Assembly: GCA_025869455.1 (NCBI GenBank)
Contig: JAOZVT010000730.1
Location: 1-6,350, forward strand
DNA: 6,350 nt
From: Prosthecobacter sp.
GTDB lineage: Bacteria > Verrucomicrobiota > Verrucomicrobiia > Verrucomicrobiales > Verrucomicrobiaceae
Direction of reading: 5' to 3'
The notes below the pieces were generated by a model. That model was not told the DNA's origin. It did not search any database and saw only the letters and a program-made list of their open reading frames with translations. Positions 1-6,350 of this stretch are shown piece by piece (position 1 is the stretch's first letter; each line of letters begins with the position of its first letter). Position numbers and translations under genes: made by a program.

Positions 1-557
1 CAATCTGATGCATCCATGGTTAGGCGTGCCTGGACCGTTAAATTTGGTTTTTGGCCCAATGTGTGCCTGAATTCCACCCCGGTTACCTGCTGAGAACTCC
101 CACTAACCCGCACAGGTTCCCAATCGCGTTCTATCCGCAGGACACCGCTATCCACCGCCGATTGCAGCATCTCCTCAAATATTTTCGCGGCAGCGGCAGG
201 CTCAATGGTTTCGGTCCCGCAATAGGCATTGCCAGGATTGGCTTTGCCATACGTGGCTGAGTTATGAGCGTGAATGCGCTGCACCACTTCTGCGAACAAA
301 CCACTGCGAGGAAAGCCGACCCGCTTCCCCTGAACCGTGGTCCACTCATCTAAACAGCCGACTCCTTCGGCAGAAAACTGTCCCCCTAACCATTGGATAT
401 CATTGACGAGGACGATCTTTTTTACGCCTAACCGAGCCGCCTGCACTGCGGCTGCACAGGCCGATTCATTACCTCCGACGATCAACAAATCCGCATCTAG
501 TGTTTCCGCCACGCCAAAGCACGGGAATAGCAGGAGTGAAAGAACGATTTTCTTCAT
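1..557 (-). CDS. Exported FAD-dependent oxidoreductase, N-terminal part (runs off left edge)
   Basis: This is an open frame of 185 codons with no stop, beginning at the ATG at 557 and continuing past position 1. Residues 1-17 look like a signal peptide (MKKIVLSLLLFPCFGVA), so the enzyme probably acts outside the cytoplasm. From residue 23 a Rossmann beta-alpha-beta unit follows: DADLLIVGGNESACAAAVQA, then ARLGVKKIVLVND ending in an acidic residue expected to touch the FAD ribose, then WLGGQFSAEGVG. The visible part ends in MDASD, matching the (D/A)-A-(S/T)-D/E strand common in the FAD_oxidored family (PF12831-like). The glycine motif is degenerate (GGNESA instead of GxGxxG), which I recall as normal for this Verrucomicrobia/Planctomycetes group. 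Members are usually 500-700 aa, so most of the gene lies outside the window. The substrate is unknown. No Shine-Dalgarno is seen before the ATG. It is divergent from the gene at 670. Confidence 0.85.
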   Translation of the reverse strand, partial: MKKIVLSLLLFPCFGVAETLDADLLIVGGNESACAAAVQAARLGVKKIVLVNDIQWLGGQFSAEGVGCLDEWTTVQGKRVGFPRSGLFAEVVQRIHAHNSATYGKANPGNAYCGTETIEPAAAAKIFEEMLQSAVDSGVLRIERDWEPVRVSGSSQQVTGVEFRHTLGQKPNLTVQARLTMDASD

Positions 558-590
558 GAAATAGGCTAAAAAGTGGTTGTACAAAACCTA

Positions 591-650
591 CGTGACCAAA
601 GCGTGACTTAAATCTTGGATAAACCAAGGTTGCTCCGCGCACGTAACGTG
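591..650. promoter_or_regulatory. Repeat-rich divergent intergenic region (candidate operator)
   Basis: The 112-bp spacer between two divergent genes holds three small symmetric elements. CGTGAC occurs at 591-596 and again at 602-607, 11 bp apart, or one helical turn. AATCTTGG (611-618) and CCAAGGTT (624-631) form an 8-bp inverted repeat with one G-T pair around ATAAA. CACGT-A-ACGTG at 640-650 is a perfect interrupted palindrome. The promoters of both genes must lie in or near this spacer, so binding of a regulator is plausible, but no regulator family is recognised and no convincing -35/-10 pair was found. The motifs are short and some may be chance. Confidence 0.3.
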
Positions 651-669
651 GCAACATCGCGCACCCCTT

Positions 670-1008
670 ATGCCTCTCGCCGTCTATCACATCCTTCACA
701 TCCTGGGCCTGATCTTCGTTTTCATCGGCTTTGGAGCCCTGCTCTCGAATGACAGCTCCAAATCCGCCATGAAATGGCACGGCACAGGTCTGCTGATCAG
801 CCTTGTTTCAGGCTTTGGAATGCTGGCCAAGTATGGACTCTTCAGTTCCCTACCGACCTGGGTTTACGTCAAGATAGGCCTCTGGCTGGTCCTGGGTTTC
901 CTGCCAGTGCTGGCTAAACGCCGCGTGGTAAAGCCTGTGGTGGTGATCGTCGTCGCAGCTCTCATTGGCACGGTCATGGCTTACCTGGGCTATACCAAGC
1001 CCATGTAA
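670..1008 (+). CDS. Small four-helix membrane protein, SirB2-like topology
   Basis: This 112-aa protein is almost entirely hydrophobic. Four membrane segments can be read at about residues 5-25, 38-57, 63-82 and 88-107, with short polar links (SNDSSKSAMKWH at 26-37, AKRR at 82-85). Histidines at 7, 10 and 37 lie at or near helix ends. The length, the HILHILGL start, the second-helix GTGLLISLVSGFGML and the VYVKIGLWLVLGFLPVLAKRR segment resemble SirB2-like or small CopD-like membrane families, but the match is by topology only, so I assign no reaction. The ATG at 670 is the first in frame and gives a full first helix; no Shine-Dalgarno precedes it. The next gene begins 35 bp downstream on the same strand, which suggests co-transcription. 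The hydrophobic pattern and length make it a believable real gene. Confidence 0.75.
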   Translation: MPLAVYHILHILGLIFVFIGFGALLSNDSSKSAMKWHGTGLLISLVSGFGMLAKYGLFSSLPTWVYVKIGLWLVLGFLPVLAKRRVVKPVVVIVVAALIGTVMAYLGYTKPM

Positions 1009-1043
1009 TAAATCTGGATTCAGCCTGCGCTGAAAGTCAGCCC

Positions 1044-1409
1044 ATGACGAAGCCTGAATTCATCCTCTGGAATCAGGCTTATCAGCGCAGCTTATCCCGC
1101 CGATTGGTGGCCATCACCGCGAGTCTCCTTTTTTGGGCGGGGATCAACGCTCCGATCTTCCGGCACTTCCTGTTCGCCGATGATCCGGTCTGGTTGATGA
1201 TAGCTTGGCTAATTCTCTTCCTTTTGGTTTTAGCTGCCCATGTCCCGGTGGCCCGCAAGCTACATCAAGGTCTTCAACGATCTTTTTCAGTCAAATGCCC
1301 TCAGTGCAGCCAAGAATTGATCGGACCACTCGCCCTTCGAGTGATACAGACAGAAAGCTGCGGGCACTGTGGCGGTCAAGTTTTCACGAATGCGGCTGAG
1401 GAAGACTGA
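1044..1409 (+). CDS. Membrane-anchored zinc-ribbon protein, function unknown
   Basis: This 121-aa protein has two parts. Residues 1-20 are polar with basic residues, followed by two hydrophobic segments at about 21-36 and 49-69. After a basic stretch (RKLHQGLQR) comes a C-terminal zinc ribbon with C85-P-Q-C88 and C106-G-H-C109, a pair of CxxC knuckles 17 residues apart. Hydrophobic helices followed by a basic segment suggest the ribbon faces the cytoplasm, which is inference. The family is not recognised by name. It sits 35 bp after the small membrane protein and 56 bp before the prolyl oligopeptidase start, all on one strand. No Shine-Dalgarno is seen before the ATG. A second frame within this gene (1205-1399) is a shadow. 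Confidence 0.75.
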   Translation: MTKPEFILWNQAYQRSLSRRLVAITASLLFWAGINAPIFRHFLFADDPVWLMIAWLILFLLVLAAHVPVARKLHQGLQRSFSVKCPQCSQELIGPLALRVIQTESCGHCGGQVFTNAAEED

Positions 1410-1432
1410 TTTCTACACGCGGCATCTTGCTT

Positions 1433-1451
1433 GCAGACGTACCTTGTCTGC
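1433..1451 (+). repeat. 6-bp perfect inverted repeat in leader of the prolyl oligopeptidase gene
   Basis: GCAGAC at 1433-1438 and GTCTGC at 1446-1451 are exact reverse complements around a 7-base loop (GTACCTT). The hairpin ends 14 bases before the chosen ATG at 1466, where a Shine-Dalgarno would otherwise be expected and none is visible. It could be a leader RNA structure or a protein-binding site. Six pairs can occur by chance, so confidence is low. Confidence 0.25.
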
Positions 1452-1465
1452 GCCTCGGTGTCAGC

Positions 1466-3571
<2,106 letters not shown>

Positions 3572-3646
3572 GATTATCCTGCCCCTACGTCAAACGTTTC
3601 TCCAACTGAACCTGCCAGTTCTCTTACTCGTTACTTTGCCAGATTT

Positions 3647-4383
3647 CTAAAGACTGCCATCTGATTCATCCGACCGTTCTTCACGGCGAAACTGTTCTAA
3701 CTCCTGACGTAGAGGTAACCAATACGCACGATCAATAGCCTGCACGGCACGGACTTCAGCATCCAAGGCTGCACGAAGCGCTTCCTGTTCCGAACCTTGA
3801 GCTATCAAAAGTAAAGGACGCTGAATCTGCAATGCAGCCGCTTCATCTGGGAAACGTCGGCAAAGATCATTTAGCAATTCAGGTGTTCTTCCCTCTAAAA
3901 GCCAAAACTTGATCCATTCAGCATTCGCATTTGCGATATTTTCGCGATGATGAATAGCCACCAGCAATTCAATCACAGGCCAATCTTTACTGCGTTGAGT
4001 TTTCTTTGCCAGCACGAGATCAGGCACACTCAGAAGGTGGTATTCAGCCCCAGCATCGTCGCCAAACGTCGTACGACGCTCCCATAGCTTGTTAAAATCG
4101 GACACACCGCGCATTTGGGTCATCACATCGACCCTCAAACCCTCCACTCCTGGGGCTTGGCAGCGGAAATAAAGCGTGGTATAGCAATCCGCTCAGCTTT
4201 TAACTCTGCTAATGCCCCGTGAAGACGCTCATAATTTTCCTCATTAGCCAAGATTACAAAATCAATGTCCTTGCTAACTTGCGCCGCGCCGTAAAACACG
4301 CAGGCCTGCCCGCCCATGAGCAGCGCCTGGACGCCATGCTTCTGGATCATCAAAAGGACTTGTCGGATCGGGGTCGGGATCAA
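3647..4383 (-). pseudogene. MNT/AbiEii-like nucleotidyltransferase, split by a frameshift
   Basis: Two adjacent minus-strand frames together make one nucleotidyltransferase. The upstream frame (4383-4135, 82 codons) carries LLMGGQACVFYGAA and KDIDFVILA, the hG-G and DxD motifs of the polymerase-beta-like fold (G24, G25, D39, D41). The downstream frame (open from 4192, ending 3647) carries LYFRCQAPGVEGLRVDVM, with the third catalytic aspartate, then RGVSDFNKLWERRTT, VPDLVLAKKTQRSKDWP and a helical tail. From memory, intact relatives have a stretch like PPFEAEYLRRGHAVHFRC between these parts. Here IAIP runs straight into LYFRC in the -1 frame, consistent with loss of about 10-13 codons by an out-of-frame deletion near 4160-4190. 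No canonical slippery heptamer is seen. The start is TTG 4383, supported by GGGAGGA at 4394-4388; an in-frame TAG lies just upstream at 4401. The first 110 bp overlap the 74-aa gene. A sequencing error cannot be excluded. Confidence 0.75.
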
Positions 4384-4498
4384 GGCTTCCTCCCATGGCT
4401 AAGTATTGAGCGAAAAACACTTCACTACGCCTAAAACGCTCCAGAGGAGTCAGGTCAACCCACTCCTTCCATTCGTCTGGCAGTTGTTCATACGTCAT
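4274..4498 (-). CDS. Conserved small protein of unknown function, paired with the nucleotidyltransferase
   Basis: This 74-aa protein starts at the ATG at 4498. The open frame extends upstream across ssb to 4945, but that extension is the antisense shadow of ssb. The N-terminal half (TYEQLPDEWKEWVDLTPLER, then FRRSEVFFAQYLAMG) looks like amphipathic helix, with no signal peptide or membrane segment. The C-terminal half has GGSLDPDPDPTSPFDDPEAW, then HGRAGLRVLRRG, ending in basic residues. I recall proteins with GGSLDPEPDxQSPF and GRPGxRxxRR directly upstream of nucleotidyltransferases of this type in Verrucomicrobia, but cannot name a family. The last 110 bp also encode the start of the nucleotidyltransferase in another frame. 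It could be the partner of a two-gene unit, for example an antitoxin or regulator; that is inference. Only a weak AGAAG precedes the ATG. The spacer to ssb is divergent. Confidence 0.7.
   Translation of the reverse strand: MTYEQLPDEWKEWVDLTPLERFRRSEVFFAQYLAMGGSLDPDPDPTSPFDDPEAWRPGAAHGRAGLRVLRRGAS
4388..4394 (-). promoter_or_regulatory. Shine-Dalgarno for the TTG start of the nucleotidyltransferase
   Basis: Read on the minus strand, GGGAGGA lies four bases before TTG 4383. It is one of only two good ribosome sites in the window and decides the start, because no ATG exists in this frame between the upstream TAG and codon 12. The same bases encode the MGGS residues of the overlapping 74-aa protein, so the site is buried in coding sequence. 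Confidence 0.5.
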
Positions 4499-4579
4499 CG
4501 CTTCTATAGGGTAACATAGGCAGCACAAGCGGCAAGAAGCAGTTTGCAGGGACACCTTGCACCAGAATCCGCAATCCCT

Positions 4580-4594
4580 GACAAAAAAGTTGTC
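4580..4594. repeat. Short inverted repeat upstream of ssb
   Basis: GACAA (4580-4584) and TTGTC (4590-4594) are exact reverse complements around AAAAG. The element lies 33 bp before the ssb start, in the divergent spacer between ssb and the 74-aa gene, where a repressor or polymerase could bind. It does not match the E. coli LexA box. Five pairs is weak evidence. Confidence 0.2.
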
Positions 4595-4614
4595 GCAGAG
4601 CGCAGGGGGTGGAT

Positions 4615-4624
4615 AAGGTGAGGG
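4615..4624 (+). promoter_or_regulatory. Ribosome binding site of ssb
   Basis: AAGGTGAGGG sits three bases before the ATG at 4628, with its AAGGTG core seven bases away. It is the best Shine-Dalgarno in the window and fits strong expression of ssb; most other genes here have none that can be seen. Confidence 0.7.
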
Positions 4625-4627
4625 ATT

Positions 4628-5224
4628 ATGGCCTCGCTCAATAAAGTCATGCTCATCGGCAATCTCACCCGCGATCCGGAGGTGCGTTATACGCCCAAAG
4701 GAAGTGCAGTCTGTGACATGGCCATTGCCGTCAACCGACGCTATCTCACGGAAAGTGGAGAACGGCAGGAAGAGGTGACGTACCTGGACATCGTGCTTTG
4801 GGGTAAGCAGGCTGAGCTGGCAGGACAATTCCTGGCCAAGGGGCGTTCCGTTTTCATCGAAGGACGTCTGCAGATGGATTCCTGGGAAGACAAGGCCACG
4901 GGCCAGAAGCGCAGCAAGATCAAGATCGTGGCGGAGAACATGCAATTCCTCGACAGCAAGGGCGGTGCCCCTGGTGGCGGCGGTGGTGGTGGCAATTACG
5001 GCTCTGGCGGCGGAGATGAAGAAGGTTATAATAGCGCGCCAGCTCCCCAGCAGCGTCGTCCTTCAGGTGGCGGTGGCTACGGCGGCGGTGGGGGAGGAGG
5101 AGGCTATCAACGCCCTGCCCCCCAGCAGCAGCGCCCGGCCCAGCGTCCGACTCCTGCGCAGCAGGATGACTTCGGCGAAGGGCCGATCACGGAAGGTATG
5201 GAAGATGACGACATCCCGTTTTGA
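4628..5224 (+). CDS. ssb: Single-stranded DNA-binding protein SSB
   Basis: SSB coats single-stranded DNA in replication, repair and recombination and recruits partner proteins through its acidic tail. The 198-aa product starts MASLNKVMLIGNLTRDPEVRY, the standard SSB start. The OB-fold covers residues 1-110, with VTYLDIVLWGKQAELAGQFL, KGRSVFIEGRLQMDSWEDK and GQKRSKIKIVAENMQFL all conserved, including aromatic residues W58 and W86 used in base stacking in this family. Residues 112-180 form a low-complexity linker very rich in glycine, glutamine and proline. The last six residues, DDDIPF, are the partner-binding tip. It is longer than E. coli SSB (178 aa) because of the linker. The start is fixed by a good Shine-Dalgarno. 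A hairpin terminator follows 7 bp after the stop, so it is probably transcribed alone. Confidence 0.98.
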   Translation: MASLNKVMLIGNLTRDPEVRYTPKGSAVCDMAIAVNRRYLTESGERQEEVTYLDIVLWGKQAELAGQFLAKGRSVFIEGRLQMDSWEDKATGQKRSKIKIVAENMQFLDSKGGAPGGGGGGGNYGSGGGDEEGYNSAPAPQQRRPSGGGGYGGGGGGGGYQRPAPQQQRPAQRPTPAQQDDFGEGPITEGMEDDDIPF

Positions 5225-5231
5225 TACCTAA

Positions 5232-5258
5232 GTGTGCGGAAGTTGCGCTTCCGTACAC
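5232..5258 (+). terminator. Hairpin terminator after ssb
   Basis: GTGTGCGGAAG (5232-5242) pairs with CTTCCGTACAC (5248-5258) over 11 bp, with one G-U pair and a 5-base loop (TTGCG). It begins 7 bp after the ssb stop codon. The run of T that follows a classical rho-independent terminator is poor (CTCCTTTG), so it may instead act as a 3' end-stabilising hairpin or be a dispersed palindromic repeat. Confidence 0.65.
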
Positions 5259-5334
5259 CTCCTTTGACAGCGCCTATGAAACTGGTGCGGCTGTGCGTTT
5301 GAGTTTTTGCCTAGGCTCGGTGGTTAACGCCGAC

Positions 5335-5349
5335 TTGGGCGGAACCCAA
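5335..5349 (+). repeat. Small inverted repeat in leader of the YHS-like gene
   Basis: TTGGG (5335-5339) and CCCAA (5345-5349) flank CGGAA and end 10 bases before the ATG at 5360, in place of a Shine-Dalgarno. A GCCTAGGC palindrome lies further up at 5309-5316. Both are short; a leader structure is possible but weakly supported. Confidence 0.2.
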
Positions 5350-5359
5350 CTCACGAGCC

Positions 5360-5590
5360 ATGAAAGCACTTCTACCTGTCCTTCTCCTATCCCTTGTTAG
5401 CATCACGGCAATCTGGGCCAAAGGCGGCCTGCCCATCAATGATCTTTGCCCCGTGGATGGCAAAGCGGGCCGGGTGATCTACCGGGTCTTTTCAGACAAA
5501 GGTACGATCATCTTTTGCTGTGCCACCTGCATGGATAGTTATCAGCAGAATCCTGGGCACTACACCATCAAACCAAAAACTGAGAAGTAG
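5360..5590 (+). CDS. Small exported cysteine protein, YHS/TRASH-like metal-binding domain
   Basis: This 76-aa protein has a clear signal peptide (MKALLPVLLLSLVSITAIWA, cleavage predicted after residue 20), leaving about 56 residues outside the cytoplasm. The mature part reads like a minimal YHS/TRASH domain: C30-P-V-D-G-K, an internal strand YRVFSDKGTIIF, then C53-C54-A-T-C57, and finally QQNPGHY, matching the NPxxY end of YHS domains. Such domains bind copper, zinc or similar metals through the cysteines, so a role in metal binding or sensing at the envelope is likely but unproven. There is no cytochrome CxxCH motif: the CATC is followed by methionine. The ATG at 5360 is required for the signal peptide; no good Shine-Dalgarno is seen. 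The dicarboxylate symporter gene starts 55 bp downstream on the same strand. Confidence 0.8.
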   Translation: MKALLPVLLLSLVSITAIWAKGGLPINDLCPVDGKAGRVIYRVFSDKGTIIFCCATCMDSYQQNPGHYTIKPKTEK

Positions 5591-5615
5591 AGACGCGGCT
5601 TGCAATGGAGGGCAG

Positions 5616-5645
5616 GTTCGGGATTGAATCGATATTCTCCCGAAC
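5616..5645 (+). promoter_or_regulatory. Long inverted repeat ending at the dctA start codon
   Basis: GTTCGGGA (5616-5623) and TCCCGAAC (5638-5645) are perfect reverse complements, and the inner GAAT (5626-5629) pairs with ATTC (5634-5637) around a CGAT loop, leaving only a two-base TT bulge. The last base of the hairpin is next to the A of the start codon. It covers the place where a ribosome binding site should be, and none is visible. It may be an RNA structure controlling translation, an operator for a transcription regulator of the symporter gene, or a hairpin ending transcription from the YHS-like gene; there is no T-run after it. Confidence 0.5.
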
Positions 5646-6350
5646 ATGCACGCCCAAACCACGCCCACTCGCACTCCCTGGTATCGCATCCTGTACATTC
5701 AGGTGCTCATCGCTGTGGCCATTGGTATAGCGATTGGGCATTTCTATCCTGCGTGGGGCAAAGCCCTGGAACCCCTGAGCAAGGGGTTCATCAACCTGAT
5801 CAAAATGATGATCGCTCCGATCATCTTTTGCACCGTGGTGCACGGGATTGCCTCCGTGGGCGATGTGAAAAAGCTAGGTCGGGTGGGATTCAAGACGCTG
5901 CTATATTTCGAGGTGGTCTCTACCCTGGCCTTATTCATTGGCCTCATTGTGGTAAATACCTTGAAACCGGGGGTGGGCTTCAATGCCGACCTTTCCACCC
6001 TGGACGCAGCCTCAGTCGCCACGGTGAAGGAATATGCCAGCAAGGCGCATTCACTTTCGACCACTGACTTCCTGCTCAACATCATTCCGAAGACTTTTGT
6101 CAGTGCCTTCACCGAAGGAAATCTGCTTCAAGTTGTCTTTGTAGCGCTGCTGGCCGCCTTTGCCATTTCAGGATTAGGCGAGCATGGGAAACCTATTTTG
6201 AAGGTGGTGGACCGGACGAGCGAACTGTTCTTCGGCATCATGCGTATCATTATCAAAGTGGCACCTTTGGGGGCTCTCGGTGCCATGGCCAGCACGATTG
6301 GTAGCTATGGCATCGGTTCTTTGAAACAGCTCGCTTATTTGATGGGTGGC
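5646..6350 (+). CDS. dctA: C4-dicarboxylate/proton or sodium symporter DctA, N-terminal part (runs off right edge)
   Basis: There are 235 codons with no stop to the window end. The protein imports succinate, fumarate and malate across the inner membrane (DAACS family, GltPh fold). It closely follows E. coli DctA: YIQVLIAVAIGIAIGHFYP (residues 17-35), GFINLIKMMIAPIIFCTVV (47-65), a TLLYFEVVSTLALFIGLIVV helix (84-103), KPGVGFNADLSTLDA, FLLNIIPKTFVSAF and EGNLLQVVFVALL (157-169), then IIIKVAPLGALGAMASTIG. Membrane helices are seen at about 14-31, 47-68, 83-104, 158-176 and 194-218. E. coli DctA has 428 residues, so a bit over half is present; the substrate-binding hairpins and the NMDGT-type motif lie outside. 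The ATG at 5646 gives a 16-residue polar lead before the first helix, as in relatives. No Shine-Dalgarno is visible; a hairpin abuts the start. Confidence 0.93.
   Translation, partial: MHAQTTPTRTPWYRILYIQVLIAVAIGIAIGHFYPAWGKALEPLSKGFINLIKMMIAPIIFCTVVHGIASVGDVKKLGRVGFKTLLYFEVVSTLALFIGLIVVNTLKPGVGFNADLSTLDAASVATVKEYASKAHSLSTTDFLLNIIPKTFVSAFTEGNLLQVVFVALLAAFAISGLGEHGKPILKVVDRTSELFFGIMRIIIKVAPLGALGAMASTIGSYGIGSLKQLAYLMGG

Noticed and set aside
469..780. 103-codon minus-strand frame across the divergent spacer
   Set aside because: It overlaps both the oxidoreductase start and the four-helix membrane protein, and its sequence has no domain-like pattern.
1427..1465. TTG start for the prolyl oligopeptidase, 13 codons upstream
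   Set aside because: The added residues would precede and spoil the signal peptide, and no Shine-Dalgarno supports the TTG.
3572..3646. Possible bidirectional terminator between the convergent prolyl oligopeptidase and nucleotidyltransferase genes
   Set aside because: No stable stem with a T-run could be found in these 75 bases.
4499..4945. Upstream extension of the 74-aa minus-strand frame, making a 223-aa protein
   Set aside because: It lies antisense to the conserved ssb OB-fold and carries no recognisable sequence; the family-like part starts at the ATG at 4498.
4973..5106. GGT/GGC-rich repeats as a possible minisatellite
   Set aside because: They encode the glycine-rich linker of SSB, a common feature of the family, and the repeat units are irregular.
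5264..5269. Perfect TTGACA as a -35 box for the YHS-like gene
   Set aside because: No -10-like hexamer is found 16-18 bp downstream (GCGGCT lies there), so the promoter is not supported.
5600..6067. 155-codon plus-strand frame overlapping dctA
   Set aside because: It is the frame-shifted shadow of a strongly conserved DctA frame; the His/Gly/Arg-rich composition is typical of out-of-frame reading.

Overview
The window is about 6.35 kb of bacterial chromosome with ordinary housekeeping and accessory metabolic genes. My best guess at the source is a member of Verrucomicrobiota close to Prosthecobacter or Verrucomicrobium. The reasons are the style of the secreted FAD-dependent oxidoreductase, the secreted prolyl oligopeptidase, a family pairing of a small GGSLDP-type protein with a nucleotidyltransferase, and the scarcity of Shine-Dalgarno sequences (only ssb and the nucleotidyltransferase have a good one). 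This is recall of family resemblance, not a search result.

Layout, left to right. Positions 557 to 1 (minus) hold the first 185 codons of an exported FAD-dependent oxidoreductase that runs off the left edge. A 112-bp divergent spacer (558-669) carries direct and inverted repeats. Three plus-strand genes follow: a 112-aa four-helix membrane protein (670-1008), a 121-aa membrane-anchored zinc-ribbon protein (1044-1409), and a complete exported prolyl oligopeptidase of 701 aa (1466-3571) with all catalytic residues. The 75 bp from 3572 to 3646 separate this convergent pair and show no convincing terminator.

On the minus strand, 4498 to 3647 hold a two-gene unit. The first gene is a 74-aa protein of unknown function. 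The second is a MNT/AbiEii-like nucleotidyltransferase that starts inside the first gene, in another frame, with 110 bp of shared DNA. The nucleotidyltransferase is broken by a frame change near 4160-4190, which separates its DxD motif from the third catalytic aspartate. A 129-bp divergent spacer leads to ssb (4628-5224, complete, plus strand), which is followed by a strong hairpin terminator (5232-5258). Then come a small exported YHS/TRASH-like cysteine protein (5360-5590) and the first 235 codons of a DctA-type C4-dicarboxylate symporter (5646 to the right edge). The symporter's start codon directly abuts a long inverted repeat.

The genes do not form one pathway. The plus-strand trio 670-3571 could be partly co-transcribed. 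The pair 5360-6350 is closely spaced (55 bp) and may be co-transcribed. The most unusual element is the overlapping 74-aa gene / nucleotidyltransferase unit at 3647-4498: both frames of the overlap look like conserved protein, and the downstream gene is disrupted. No RNA genes, CRISPR arrays, insertion sequences or attachment sites were seen, and no gene-free stretch exceeds 300 bases.
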